Shown: positions 1-9,450, counted from the first letter of the stretch. The stretch is DNA of 64,000 nucleotides from Polynucleobacter meluiroseus (GCF_900205755.1 NZ_OANS01000005.1:62001-126000); one strand, 5' to 3'. The notes: a model not told the origin generated them from the letters alone. Numbers and translations: made by a program.

Positions 1-2199
1 TACGCACCTGTCATTAAAGTCACATTGGATTGGCAAACGGTTGCCTTGTGGCCTGAGGCGCTCGCTGGCAATAATGAATTGGGTGAACTCAAGGAATTAA
101 GCGAGGAGCAAGCGAGTCAAGTGAAGCGCAACTTGGCAAGTGCACGTTATCAAGATTGGCGTTTACTATCGGCAAGACGTTTTGAAGAATTGGCTTGGGC
201 TGCCACTCAAGCAATTGAGGCGCATCTGATTGCAGGTAAAAAGAATATTGCTTTAGTTGCGCAAGATCGTCTCGCCGCAAGAAGGGCGCGCGCCTTATTG
301 TCACGCTTAGGACCGGCGCTCAATATTCGTGATGAGACTGGTTGGAAATTAGACACCACGCGAGCGGCGGCAGCCCTTAATAGCTGGCTAGAACTGATCC
401 GCGCGCCTAAGGAGGGGCCAACTGCAAGCGCTTTGCTAGCCTTCTTGCAGAATCCCTATTTGGATATTGCGGCTTGTATCCAATTGCCCCCCGAGGCCTG
501 TATTGGTTTGGTAGCCCAGCTAGAAGATATTTTGATTGCCAGCCAAGCCAAGTCGGGCTGGGAAACTTTTTATATGGCGATCGAGCGTGCCAATGTCTAC
601 GCAGGCAATCAACACAACGCAGCTCATGAGGCCTTATTGAAGGTGCTGCAATTTATCCGCGCGCGTCATTACGCATGGCAAGAACTTAATCTCCATTGCG
701 CTAATGCGTATGCCATGCTGCAAAAGGACTTAGAAGATACCGGTATCGCTCGAGCTTTAGAAAAAGACTCCGCAGGTCAGCAACTCTTGGAGACCATGCT
801 CAGTCTTGACTTACATTCAAGCGATTACCAATTCGTTGCAATGCGCTTACCTGAGTGGATTAGCCTGATAAAAACCGTGATGGAGGGAGCTTCCTATGCA
901 GAGGCTGGTAAAGAGGCGCAAGCCACCCTGAGCATCTTACCCTTAAGCTCCACACGCTTAAGAAGTTTTGACGCAGTGGTGGTAGTTGGCTGTGACGAGC
1001 AGCAGTTGCCAGCCTTCTCCGAGCCACCTTTGTTCTTCTCGGATGCGCTCAATCGTTTATTAAGGGCATCCACCATTACAGCTCAATACGTTCAACAGGC
1101 GAGAGATTTTTCACAGCTCTTAGTTTCCTGTGCCAGTGTGGATTTGCTGTGGCAGAGTAAAAGCAAGAGCGGCGAACCACTCAGGCCATCCGCTTGGATA
1201 CAGCGACTTCAGGCTGAATTGCCGAGCTGGAAAGCAGTGATTGCGCAGCCCACACTTTATGAGGGCAAGGCTCAGCCAATAAAGCAGTCCGTTACTACCT
1301 TGGCCGCGGATTTACCAATGCCGCTGTCTATGAGTCCGAGTGCTTATAAAGCCTTAAGAGACTGTCCTTATAAATACTACGTACGCAGCTTATTAGGCTT
1401 GCGTGCAGCAAAAGAATTTGAGGATGGTTTTGATGCCTCATTAGCTGGACAGTCGCTGCATGCCCTATTGCGTAATTTTTACCAAGCCCTCAAGACTGAG
1501 GAGCAACAAGTCCATTCATTAGTGAACGCCGACATTCAGGCGCGCCGTGAGTGGATGGAGCAAGCGCTATTGACGATCTCCGAAAAAGAATTCAAGCGCC
1601 TAGTAGAGGGCGATAGGAGGGTGCTGGGCACACTACGGGATTGGCAAAAACAAATTCCTAGTTTTGTGGACTGGCAACTACAGAGAGAGGCTGATGGGTG
1701 GCGCTATCACAATGCAGAACAGAAGGTGGGCTTTGATCTGCACTTCATTGATGTAGATGGCATGGAGCGCATGATGCGCATTGAAGGGCGTGCGGATCGC
1801 TTTGATATCAACGTCAAAAGCGGGCATAGTGCAGAAGTCATTGACTATAAAAACCAGTCAATGACTAAGATGAAGAAGCGCTCTGAGCATGTTCTAGATG
1901 ATCCGCAATTACTAATTTATGCCCGAGCTGCCAATGAAAATCCAGCGAGCGCCCATCTTCAGGATCATGAGATTAAGCAAGCAGAATGGGTTTCACTCAA
2001 AGCCGATGTAAAAAGAGGTAAGAAAGCCCAGCGCTCTCTTGAGGTCGAGAGCGTAACAGAACTAATGCCTATGTTTTCTGAGCAGCTGACTAAAGATATT
2101 GAAAAACTCTGGTCGAGAAAGCCATTGGCAGCATTTGCGCCAGATGGCGTATGTCAATATTGTGAGGCAAGAGGTATTTGTCGTAAGGGGATGTGGTGA
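1..2199 (+). CDS. addB: AddB-like PD-(D/E)XK nuclease, partial at the 5' end
   Basis: Probable nuclease/inactivated-helicase partner of the AddA-like helicase encoded immediately downstream; such pairs resect double-strand breaks for RecA. The reading frame is open to base 1, so the true start lies outside the window; the first in-window start, TTG at 25, has no ribosome binding site. The C-terminal third carries a RecB-type nuclease domain with GRADRFD and then VIDYKNQ as the (D/E)XK motif. One cysteine at CPYKYY (about residue 447 counted from 25) and a C-x2-C-x5-C group at the extreme C-terminus (about residues 710-719) match the four-cysteine iron-sulfur arrangement known in AddB nucleases. 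Its stop overlaps the start of the next gene, so the two are probably cotranslated. Family assignment is good; the exact subfamily is inferred. Confidence 0.8.
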   Translation, partial: YAPVIKVTLDWQTVALWPEALAGNNELGELKELSEEQASQVKRNLASARYQDWRLLSARRFEELAWAATQAIEAHLIAGKKNIALVAQDRLAARRARALLSRLGPALNIRDETGWKLDTTRAAAALNSWLELIRAPKEGPTASALLAFLQNPYLDIAACIQLPPEACIGLVAQLEDILIASQAKSGWETFYMAIERANVYAGNQHNAAHEALLKVLQFIRARHYAWQELNLHCANAYAMLQKDLEDTGIARALEKDSAGQQLLETMLSLDLHSSDYQFVAMRLPEWISLIKTVMEGASYAEAGKEAQATLSILPLSSTRLRSFDAVVVVGCDEQQLPAFSEPPLFFSDALNRLLRASTITAQYVQQARDFSQLLVSCASVDLLWQSKSKSGEPLRPSAWIQRLQAELPSWKAVIAQPTLYEGKAQPIKQSVTTLAADLPMPLSMSPSAYKALRDCPYKYYVRSLLGLRAAKEFEDGFDASLAGQSLHALLRNFYQALKTEEQQVHSLVNADIQARREWMEQALLTISEKEFKRLVEGDRRVLGTLRDWQKQIPSFVDWQLQREADGWRYHNAEQKVGFDLHFIDVDGMERMMRIEGRADRFDINVKSGHSAEVIDYKNQSMTKMKKRSEHVLDDPQLLIYARAANENPASAHLQDHEIKQAEWVSLKADVKRGKKAQRSLEVESVTELMPMFSEQLTKDIEKLWSRKPLAAFAPDGVCQYCEARGICRKGMW

Positions 2200-5100
2200 A
2201 ACAAGAATTTGATAACGCGCTCGCTTGCGATCCCCGTAAATCCATCATCGTCTCGGCATGTGCAGGTAGTGGCAAAACCTGGCTTCTAGTTGCCCGCATG
2301 ATTCGCTTATTACTCGCTGGGGCGAAGCCCCAAGAAATTCTTGCGTTGACTTTTACCCGCAAAGCCGCTCAAGAGATGCGCGACCGACTTTACGGTTTGT
2401 TAGAGCAATTTTCAGTCATGGGAAATACTGAGCTTCTGAAAGAGCTATGCGATCGAGGCTTAAGCAAGGAGGAGGCCGAACAATTACTACCCCAAGCCAA
2501 AGCCCTCTACCTCAAAATCCTAGCCAGCCCGCAGCCGATCGTGATCGATACCTTTCACGGATGGTTTGGTAGGTTGCTCAATGCTGCGCCTATTTCAGCG
2601 GAGGTGCAGCCGGGATTTAGTCTGCGTCAAGATAGCAAGCGATTGCTAGAAGACTGTTTAGATGATTGGTGGGGAGATTTTCCAGTAGACCTCAAGGTGC
2701 ACTATGATGTTCTTTTAAATCAGCTGGGCGCAAGCAATACGCAAAAATTCTTGATAGGTAATTACGGCCTCATGAAGCAGCGTGGCGCTTGGACCTTTTT
2801 TGAACAAGCTTGTAAAGCAAAGGGCATCACCCCGATTGAACACTTGCAGCAATTTTTACCGCAATTGCAGCAGGAGAATCCTTTGTTGCGGGTGTGGCAT
2901 GCACCCAATGCTAGAGCGGATCTAGAGTTCCTGATTCGCTGCTTTGCACATAGCGGTAAGGCGGAGTCTGCGTTTGTACCGCAGTTAGTCAATGCCTTAG
3001 CGTGTTTACAGCGTCAGGGTGATGTCATGGAAATTGCCTCATCCCTGCAGACCGTCTTTATCACGGATAAAGATGAGCCTCGTGATAGCACCAATCGTGC
3101 ATCGAGTGAAGTAAAAAAGTATCTTGTGAGGGAGGGTCAGGCCCAGCTTGAGCCGGACCACATCGCCTATAAACAAGCTTGGGCTCAAGCCTTTGTTGAG
3201 TTTCAAGACTATCAGGCCGAACAAGAAGTTTATGCCTTGAATCAAGCCTGGTTTGCGATGAGCGCCCGTATGCTGGATCACATTACCGCGACTAAAGATG
3301 CGATGCGGGTGCGTGACTTTGATGATTTGGAAATTGGCGTGAGTAAGTTAATGGCAGATTCTGCAAATGCGGCTTATCTGCAAGCGCGACTCGATGCCAA
3401 GTACAAACATATCTTGATCGATGAATTTCAGGATACGAACCCATTGCAGTGGCAAATTTTGCGCTCATGGCTTGAGGGTTATGGTCAAGGCGAAGATAAA
3501 CCTAGCGTCTTTATTGTGGGCGACCCTAAGCAGTCTATTTATCGATTCCGCAGAGCCGACCCTCGCTTATTTACTAGCGCAATAGCATTCTTAGAAACCC
3601 ATCTGCAGGCGACACCCCTCAATCAAAACACCACGCGCCGTAACGCTCCTAAGATTAACAACGCCGTGAACTCTACTTTCGCGCGCTCGCAGTTGCCGCC
3701 GACTTATCAGTTCAGCGAGCAAAAGACCTTGTGGAAGCCTTTGCAAGACGGAATACCAGAAGCGATCTATTCCCAAGAGGGTGAAGCAGCGCTGTTACCC
3801 CTAGTCCCCTATGTGGCGGAAGAGATCGCGCCACGTGTGGGTAATGCATTTGATGAGCCCATTACCGATGTAAACCAAACGGTAGCCGCTACACAACGCT
3901 ATGTTGAGGGGCAAGAAATCAGTAAGCTTATCCTTCACGTTATAGCAACGCGGCAAGTGATGGATCAACAAGATGGGCGCATGATTTGGCGTCCTGCTCG
4001 AGAGAGTGACTTCTTATTATTAGTTAAGCGCCGAAAATATTTGCCGCAATTTGAGAGAGCCTTGCGCGAAGCGGGGCTGGCTTATGACAGCTCTCGTCTA
4101 GGTGGTCTACTCAACACCCTAGAGATTGATGACTTGATTGCCTTGTTGACAGTGCTGATGTCACCACGCCATGATCTCCCTTTAGCGCAAGTATTAAGAG
4201 GCCCTATCTTTTCTTACACTGAACAACAAATACAAAATCTCAGTATTGCGAAAGCGACGCATCAATACCGCTCTTGGTGGGATGCATTGCAAGATAGTCA
4301 GGATAGTTCCGCTCAAGAGGCTGCGCGCTATTTAGAGCATTGGCGCGTATTGGGAGAACGTTTGCCTGTGCATGACCTACTTGATCGGATTTATCAAGAA
4401 AGTAATTTACGCTTGAAGTATGCAAGCACTGCACAGCCTTTAGCCCGCACCCAGGTCGTGGCTAACTTGGATGCCTTTTTAGAGCTGTCACTTAACCAAG
4501 ATGGTGGCCGCTATCCAAGCCTGAGTCGCTTTATTGACGCAATCAACGCGATGCGCCGTGGTGGTGATGATGAAACTCCAGATGAAGGTGATGTTGAGGC
4601 TGAGCCTGAGGCAGATCTAGCAGAAATAGATCAAGACAGCGAGATGTCGGAGGAAGATCAACAGAATCGTGTCTGCCTGATGACCATTCATGGAGCTAAG
4701 GGCCTTGAGTCGCCCTTTGTGATTATTTTGGATGCCAATCACACAGCGGGTGCCACTGAACACTCTGGCGTTCTGCTAGATTGGTCGCCGAATGAGGGCA
4801 GTCCATCTCATTTGTCGATGTACACCAGAGCCAATTTAACTCCACCCCGCAGTCACATTCGGGAGGAAGAAGAATTAATTAGTCAGAATGAAAACTGGAA
4901 CTTACTCTATGTTGCCATGACGCGTGCTAAGCAGGGCCTTTGGATTAGCGGGGTAGCCAATAAGCCTACTGCAAATAATTCCACCGGCTTAGATCAAAAG
5001 TCTTGGTATGCGCGTGCGCATTTTGGTCTGCTGCCAACTATAGATGCGATAGAAGTGATGCCAAGCCGAGAAACTCATCAGCCAACCGCTCAACTAAGCT

Positions 5101-5705
5101 CCGATACCTTCAGCATGACCGATTTTCAGATTACTTGGGGGCCAGCCACACTCAGTCATCAAGAGCAGTTGCAAGCTATTCTGAGTGGCGCCACGGTAAA
5201 GACCAGTCCGCCTGTAGAAGCCAATTCCCCTAATGCGGGGATTTTGGAGGAGGGCGTGTATTTTCATAAACTGCTAGAGTCTATCGTTCCGCAATCTGGA
5301 AGTTCTGCAGTGGTCGTGCCGATGCCAAGCATCGAAGAGATCACGCGCTGGCTGAAGGTGGATCAGGCGATGGCTCGTAAACTGCACGCTTATTGCCAAA
5401 CGGTGATGCACGCAACAGAGCTCAAGCCCTATTTAAGTTCGGGTAAGTGGGTGCAGGCTTGGAATGAGTTGGATATCGCTAATGAAGCTGGTCAGAGTTT
5501 CCGCTTGGATCGCTTGGTTGAGTTTGAAGATCATCTTGCCATCATTGATTACAAGTTAAGCATTCCTAAAGTAGATAGCGATTTGTATAAGCAATACCTA
5601 AAACAACTCGAAAACTATCAACAAGAGCTCAGACGCATTCGGCCGGACAAGATCAATAAAGCCTTCTTCATCTCAGCTGATGGTCAGATTAGGTCAGCGG
5701 AATAG
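2193..5705 (+). CDS. addA: AddA-like UvrD/REP-type helicase-nuclease
   Basis: ATP-dependent DNA helicase with a C-terminal nuclease domain, for recombinational repair of double-strand breaks. The 1170-residue protein has Walker A ACAGSGKT (K28), motif II DEFQDTN near residue 410, GDPKQSIYRFRRAD near 443, MTIHGAKGLE near 830, YVAMTRAKQG near 906, and a nuclease motif IIDYK near 1117 in a RecB-like C-terminus. An acidic stretch (about residues 790-820) precedes motif V. The start is GTG at 2193 or the next GTG at 2196; the latter overlaps the upstream TGA stop as GTGA, and AAGGGG lies just before both. Domain order and length fit AddA. It forms an operon with the AddB-like gene. Confidence 0.85.
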   Translation: MVKQEFDNALACDPRKSIIVSACAGSGKTWLLVARMIRLLLAGAKPQEILALTFTRKAAQEMRDRLYGLLEQFSVMGNTELLKELCDRGLSKEEAEQLLPQAKALYLKILASPQPIVIDTFHGWFGRLLNAAPISAEVQPGFSLRQDSKRLLEDCLDDWWGDFPVDLKVHYDVLLNQLGASNTQKFLIGNYGLMKQRGAWTFFEQACKAKGITPIEHLQQFLPQLQQENPLLRVWHAPNARADLEFLIRCFAHSGKAESAFVPQLVNALACLQRQGDVMEIASSLQTVFITDKDEPRDSTNRASSEVKKYLVREGQAQLEPDHIAYKQAWAQAFVEFQDYQAEQEVYALNQAWFAMSARMLDHITATKDAMRVRDFDDLEIGVSKLMADSANAAYLQARLDAKYKHILIDEFQDTNPLQWQILRSWLEGYGQGEDKPSVFIVGDPKQSIYRFRRADPRLFTSAIAFLETHLQATPLNQNTTRRNAPKINNAVNSTFARSQLPPTYQFSEQKTLWKPLQDGIPEAIYSQEGEAALLPLVPYVAEEIAPRVGNAFDEPITDVNQTVAATQRYVEGQEISKLILHVIATRQVMDQQDGRMIWRPARESDFLLLVKRRKYLPQFERALREAGLAYDSSRLGGLLNTLEIDDLIALLTVLMSPRHDLPLAQVLRGPIFSYTEQQIQNLSIAKATHQYRSWWDALQDSQDSSAQEAARYLEHWRVLGERLPVHDLLDRIYQESNLRLKYASTAQPLARTQVVANLDAFLELSLNQDGGRYPSLSRFIDAINAMRRGGDDETPDEGDVEAEPEADLAEIDQDSEMSEEDQQNRVCLMTIHGAKGLESPFVIILDANHTAGATEHSGVLLDWSPNEGSPSHLSMYTRANLTPPRSHIREEEELISQNENWNLLYVAMTRAKQGLWISGVANKPTANNSTGLDQKSWYARAHFGLLPTIDAIEVMPSRETHQPTAQLSSDTFSMTDFQITWGPATLSHQEQLQAILSGATVKTSPPVEANSPNAGILEEGVYFHKLLESIVPQSGSSAVVVPMPSIEEITRWLKVDQAMARKLHAYCQTVMHATELKPYLSSGKWVQAWNELDIANEAGQSFRLDRLVEFEDHLAIIDYKLSIPKVDSDLYKQYLKQLENYQQELRRIRPDKINKAFFISADGQIRSAE

Positions 5706-5830
5706 CTGGTAATAGCCCCGATTGCCCTTGAAATGCCTTTTAAAGACCCCATATGTGACAAAGAGTATCAGTGCTTAAAATGGGGATAATGGTTATTCAC
5801 CAGAATGGTTTCATCACTAAAGGAGTCAAG

Positions 5831-6664
5831 ATGAAGATGCGTAGCGTACCCAATCTATTAGTCGGTCTATTTTCTGCCGCAATATTACTCACTAGCTCAA
5901 TGGCGTTTGCCGAAGCAACGTTGCCAGAAGTCTATCAAGCCGTGCAAGCAGGCAAAATGGGTCAAGCCGATGCCATGATGAAGGAGGTTTTACAAAACCA
6001 TCCAAATAGCGCCAAGGCAAACTATGTTGCTGCTGAACTGGCTCTCAAAGAGGGCAAGCTTGAAGATGCTCGTCGCTATTTCGCCAAAGCAGAAAATCTC
6101 GCCCCTGGTTTGCCATTTGCGCAACCTGAAGCAGTACAGAAAATTCAAGCCCGTTTAGCAGGCGGCGCTGTTGCAGGCAGCTCAAATAACGCCGGCGCCA
6201 GTTCTATTTTTACCAGCCCTATTTTTTGGGTCTTGCTCGCCATCTTGGGCGCAGGCATCTTTTTCTTCCTGAGAAATCGCAATCGTCCTGCCCCCTTGCA
6301 GGCGTACAGCGCTCCTGGCGCTCCCTATCCTGGTGCTCCGGGTGGCCCAGGTGGCTATCCTGGAGCCCCCGGTGCTCCAGGTGCTTATCCTGCCGCTGGC
6401 GGTATGGGAGGTGGCTTAATGGGGAGTTTGGCTACTGGTGCCGCGCTTGGTGCTGGAATGTATGCAGGTCAAGCCTTGGCAGGTCGTCTCATGGGTGAGC
6501 ACGAAGGCGGTAATATGGCCAACCAAAATTCTGGCATGAACCAAGTCAGCGGCCCTGCTCAGGACAACTCTAATTTTGGAGTAAATGACGCCAGCTCATG
6601 GGACGATAGCAGTTCGAGCTCATGGGATGACAGCGGCGGCGGCGATTTTATGAGCGATGTCTAA
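5831..6664 (+). CDS. Secreted, membrane-anchored TPR protein with Gly/Pro-rich and Trp-Asp-Ser tail
   Basis: Function unknown. I start it at ATG 5831, preceded by AAAGGAGTC, rather than at an in-frame codon at 5771. The 277 residues comprise an N-terminal signal peptide ending near SSMAFA, two or three helical TPR-like repeats (about residues 20-95), one strong transmembrane helix near residue 130, a collagen-like Gly-Pro-Ala-Tyr segment of repeated PGAP/PGGP units, a small-residue stretch that could be a second membrane segment, and a C-terminus with two copies of SSWDDS. The TPR part would face the periplasm and the low-complexity part the cytoplasm, or the reverse. It stands between AddA and a DUF1993 gene, apparently as its own unit. 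Confidence 0.75.
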   Translation: MKMRSVPNLLVGLFSAAILLTSSMAFAEATLPEVYQAVQAGKMGQADAMMKEVLQNHPNSAKANYVAAELALKEGKLEDARRYFAKAENLAPGLPFAQPEAVQKIQARLAGGAVAGSSNNAGASSIFTSPIFWVLLAILGAGIFFFLRNRNRPAPLQAYSAPGAPYPGAPGGPGGYPGAPGAPGAYPAAGGMGGGLMGSLATGAALGAGMYAGQALAGRLMGEHEGGNMANQNSGMNQVSGPAQDNSNFGVNDASSWDDSSSSSWDDSGGGDFMSDV

Positions 6665-6707
6665 GGCACGCATTTATCTACAAACAGCATCTCCTTAGAA
6701 AGTAATC

Positions 6708-7211
6708 ATGGCAATTTCAATGTACCAAGCATCTGCTCCGCAATTTGCGAAGATGCTCAATAACCTGTTAGTTATTCTGCAAAAGGGAGAAGAATTCGCG
6801 GCTAGCAAGGGGATGGATGAAAAAGAATTAGTCGAGTCCCGCCTGATCGCCGATATGTTCCCCCTGTCAAAGCAGGTGCAAATTGCCTGTGATCAAGTCA
6901 AGAATGGGATGGCGCGCTTAGCCGGAATCGAGCCCCCTAAGTACGATGATCAGGAAACCACACTTGCTCAGTTAAGAGAGCGCGTTACTAAAACACTCTT
7001 GTTTCTACAGAGCATTCAGCCAGAGCAGATTGACGGCACTGAAGAGAAAAAAATTGAGTTCTCGATTCAGACGTATCACTTTGAGTTTGTTGGCGCGCAA
7101 TATTTGTTGACTTGGCTGATTCCCAACTTCTATTTCCACGTCACCACGACTTACGATATCTTGCGCCATCATGGTGTCGCTATTGGTAAAACGGACTTCT
7201 TAGGCGGATAA
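6708..7211 (+). CDS. DUF1993 domain-containing protein
   Basis: A 167-residue cytoplasmic protein that looks like the DUF1993 family, whose helical fold resembles the DinB four-helix bundle. Visible hallmarks are the opening SMYQASAPQF, the middle region ARLAGIEPP, and the C-terminal HVTTTYDILRHHGVAIGKTDFLG, whose conserved histidines could bind metal. No enzymatic activity is established for the family. ATG 6708 is preceded by a weak TTAGAAAG. It follows the TPR protein after 43 bases and may be cotranscribed with it. Family recognition is confident, function is not. Confidence 0.8.
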   Translation: MAISMYQASAPQFAKMLNNLLVILQKGEEFAASKGMDEKELVESRLIADMFPLSKQVQIACDQVKNGMARLAGIEPPKYDDQETTLAQLRERVTKTLLFLQSIQPEQIDGTEEKKIEFSIQTYHFEFVGAQYLLTWLIPNFYFHVTTTYDILRHHGVAIGKTDFLGG

Positions 7212-7218
7212 GAGCGGG

Positions 7219-7335
7219 ATGGGGCGCATCACCAATCTGATTGAAATGCTGCAAACTTGGCTTTTTCGTGCAGGGGTGTACGCCTCCAATACCTTTTTAG
7301 ATGACCCCGCGCTTTTGGCTTTTGCCTTTTGCTGA
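7219..7335 (+). CDS. Possible 38-residue small ORF
   Basis: ATG 7219 opens a 38-codon frame (MGRITNLIEML at its start) that ends eight bases after the DUF1993 stop region begins and closes just before the hairpin terminator at 7340. It contains a short amphipathic N-terminal helix. The bases before it (AGAGCGGG) are a poor ribosome binding site. It could be a small peptide cotranslated with the DUF1993 gene or simply untranslated 3' sequence. Low confidence. Confidence 0.2.
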   Translation: MGRITNLIEMLQTWLFRAGVYASNTFLDDPALLAFAFC

Positions 7336-7339
7336 ACCA

Positions 7340-7365
7340 AAGCCACCTACGGGTGGTTTTGTCTT
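7340..7365 (+). terminator. Rho-independent terminator after the DUF1993 gene
   Basis: AAGCCACC (7340-7347) pairs with GGTGGTTT (7352-7359) around the loop TACG, with one G-U pair. The C(UACG)G closing is a stable UNCG-type tetraloop, and TTTTGTCTT follows. This separates the DUF1993 transcript from the SOS cassette. Confidence 0.7.
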
Positions 7366-7434
7366 AGTGGGAAGCTAAAAAACGACAATGCCTGCCGTCT
7401 GAGAGCGGGTTCTTAAAAAAATCGGTGCCAGCTA

Positions 7435-7464
7435 TTGATATACTGTATGGATATACAGTATATT
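7435..7464 (+). promoter_or_regulatory. umuDC promoter with an overlapping LexA box
   Basis: The palindrome TACTGTATGGATATACAGTA (7441-7460) matches the gammaproteobacterial and betaproteobacterial SOS consensus CTGT-N8-ACAG exactly in its conserved arms. It lies between a -35-like TTGATA (7435-7440) and a -10-like TATATT (7459-7464), spacing 18, so bound LexA would block RNA polymerase. The predicted transcription start is close to the umuD ATG at 7472. Confidence 0.9.
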
Positions 7465-7471
7465 AGAACTT

Positions 7472-7966
7472 ATGGCACTTCTAGCACTTCAAAACCCCGT
7501 TTTCGATGAGACCCTGAGTCAGGCCCCACAAGGCTTGGCAGGGCATTTTGAGTCTTTTGAGTGCAAACTCCTGAGTCATCGGATGTCTGCGGGTTTCCCT
7601 AGCCCAGCGGCGGACTATGCCGAAGAAGGCCTCGATTTAAACCACTACTTAGTACAAAACAAGCCCGCCACCTTCATGTTCACCGTCAAGGGGGACTCAA
7701 TGCTGGGAGCGGGAATCTGTGATGCCGACAAGGTCGTGGTCGATAAGGCACTCAAGCCAAAACATAAAGACATTGTGGTCGCCGTTGTGAATGGGGAATA
7801 CACCATCAAACGCCTCTACCAAATGCGTGGCCGTATTGAGCTGCAACCTGAAAATCCCCGCTATGAACCGATTACCTTTAACGAGGGTAGTGAACTGCAA
7901 ATCTGGGGTGTAGTGGTGGGCGTGGTTCGCAAATACAGCAATGCCAGTAGCAGAGGGGGGAAATAA
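7472..7966 (+). CDS. umuD: UmuD, self-cleaving subunit of DNA polymerase V
   Basis: LexA-family S24 peptidase which, after RecA-stimulated self-cleavage, partners UmuC in translesion synthesis. The 164-residue protein has the cleavage region [10 protein letters not shown] with the scissile bond at A40-G41, the serine nucleophile in GDSML (S76) and the lysine of the dyad in EYTIKR (K113); the 37-residue Ser-Lys spacing equals that of E. coli UmuD. E. coli UmuD is cut at Cys-Gly, whereas this one has the Ala-Gly bond seen in LexA. No Shine-Dalgarno precedes ATG 7472, and the -10 hexamer is only 7 nt away, so the message may be leaderless. One base separates its stop from umuC. Confidence 0.93.
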   Translation: MALLALQNPVFDETLSQAPQGLAGHFESFECKLLSHRMSAGFPSPAADYAEEGLDLNHYLVQNKPATFMFTVKGDSMLGAGICDADKVVVDKALKPKHKDIVVAVVNGEYTIKRLYQMRGRIELQPENPRYEPITFNEGSELQIWGVVVGVVRKYSNASSRGGK

Positions 7967-7967
7967 G

Positions 7968-9254
7968 ATGACGACTCCACTATTTGCACTTGTCGATGTG
8001 AACAATTTTTACGTTTCTTGTGAGCGGGTTTTTCAGCCCAAACTGGAAGACGTGCCAATGGTGGTGCTCTCGAATAACGATGGCTGTGCGGTAGCGCGTA
8101 GCGCGGAAGTCAAGGCCTTGGGCGTGAAGATGGCAACGCCTTGGTTCAAGCTGAAAGATCTCGCGAAAGAGCACGGCATTGTGGCGTATTCATCGAACTA
8201 CACACTGTATGGCGATATGAGTAGCCGCGTGGTTGAGGTATTAAAAAAATTCACACCCAACCTAGAGGTCTACAGCATTGATGAAAGTTTTTTGGCAATC
8301 GAGACTGTGCTTAAACACTATCCGGATGCCAGCCACTTAGGTCACCTGATGAAGCAGACCGTGAAAGATACTACGGGTCTTCCAGTCTGTGTCGGGATCG
8401 GCGCTAGTAAAACCTTGGCAAAGCTGGCTAATCACTTGGCGAAGAAGCATCCGCAATTTGCAGGGGTATGCGATGTGGAATCCATGCCTAAGGCAGAGCT
8501 CTATCAATGGATGACCGAGACCGAGGTTGGCGAAGTCTGGGGTATTGGTAAGCGTATCGCCAAGAAGTTGCACCTTTTAAATATCTATAGCGTCTTTGAT
8601 TTACTGCAGACTTCCCCGCAATCGCTGCGCCAACAATTTGGTGTGGTGATGGAGCGTCTTTGTTATGAATTGCGTGGCGTTTCTTGCTTGCAATTGGAAG
8701 AGGTTACCCCCGCCAAGCAACAAATTGTGTCATCACGTAGCTTTGGTAAGCCAGTCAGCTCCATGAGCGAGCTGGCAGAGTCAGTAGCCACCCATGTCGC
8801 CAGAGGCGCTGAAAAACTGCGCAGTCAACATTCTGTAGCGGGCGCACTCACCATCTTTATTCAGACGAACCCCTTTAAGCCGCACGAACCACAACGTCAT
8901 CAAAGCGTCGTTGTGCCACTGGCAGATCCTAGCGATAACACCTTGACGCTCACGACCGCAGCGATTGAAGGTTTAAAGCAAATTTATTGCAGTGGCTTTA
9001 AGTACAAAAAAGCGGGCGTAATGTTCAGCCTCTTGGCGGATAAACCCACCGTCCAGCAATCTTTATTTGATGATGTGGCAGCCAAAGGCAAATCAGCGGG
9101 GCTCATGAAGGCTCTGGATTCGATTAATGGTCGATTTGGCAATACGGTTCTGCGCACAGCGGCAGCAGGCACAAAACAAGATTGGGTGATGCGATCAGGA
9201 AATCGCTCGCCCAACTACACCACTCGGTGGGATGAATTACCAGTAGTGCAATAA
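7968..9254 (+). CDS. umuC: UmuC, catalytic subunit of DNA polymerase V
   Basis: Y-family error-prone DNA polymerase. ATG 7968 follows GAGGGGGGAAATAAG and begins [15 protein letters not shown]; an in-frame ATG at 7941 lies inside umuD and is rejected. Visible motifs are the metal-binding [21 protein letters not shown] for nucleotide binding, YSIDESF with the catalytic acids, helix-hairpin-helix regions ([18 protein letters not shown], then GEVWGIGKR), a beta-clamp binding motif QQSLFD near residue 363, and the C-terminal DUF4113-type ending [11 protein letters not shown]. At 428 residues it has family length. Expressed with umuD from the LexA-controlled promoter. Confidence 0.95.
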   Translation: MTTPLFALVDVNNFYVSCERVFQPKLEDVPMVVLSNNDGCAVARSAEVKALGVKMATPWFKLKDLAKEHGIVAYSSNYTLYGDMSSRVVEVLKKFTPNLEVYSIDESFLAIETVLKHYPDASHLGHLMKQTVKDTTGLPVCVGIGASKTLAKLANHLAKKHPQFAGVCDVESMPKAELYQWMTETEVGEVWGIGKRIAKKLHLLNIYSVFDLLQTSPQSLRQQFGVVMERLCYELRGVSCLQLEEVTPAKQQIVSSRSFGKPVSSMSELAESVATHVARGAEKLRSQHSVAGALTIFIQTNPFKPHEPQRHQSVVVPLADPSDNTLTLTTAAIEGLKQIYCSGFKYKKAGVMFSLLADKPTVQQSLFDDVAAKGKSAGLMKALDSINGRFGNTVLRTAAAGTKQDWVMRSGNRSPNYTTRWDELPVVQ

Positions 9255-9295
9255 CTATTTATTGATATCGCAAGCAACTTAACCAGGAGCAACAC

Positions 9296-9427
9296 ATGAG
9301 CTTATTAAACAACTTCAACGGCATCTCTCTCGCAGTCATCATGATTTTGTCTTACTGCGCCGTCTTGAAAAGCACCAAACGCCCAGCGCGCACAAATCGC
9401 TCTATGACGCATCGTAAATACTTTTAA
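9296..9427 (+). CDS. 43-residue single-pass membrane peptide, function unknown
   Basis: ATG 9296 is preceded by an excellent ribosome binding site (CCAGGAGCAACAC). The product begins MSLLNNFNGISLAVIMILSY, which forms one hydrophobic helix, and ends in a basic tail (KSTKRPARTNRS...). It lies 41 bases after umuC and before a long hairpin, so it could be the last gene of the SOS transcript. No homolog is recognised. The strong RBS and the membrane-plus-basic-tail design support a real gene. Confidence 0.5.
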   Translation: MSLLNNFNGISLAVIMILSYCAVLKSTKRPARTNRSMTHRKYF

Positions 9428-9450
9428 AGATCAAGCAGCAGACCTAGCAG

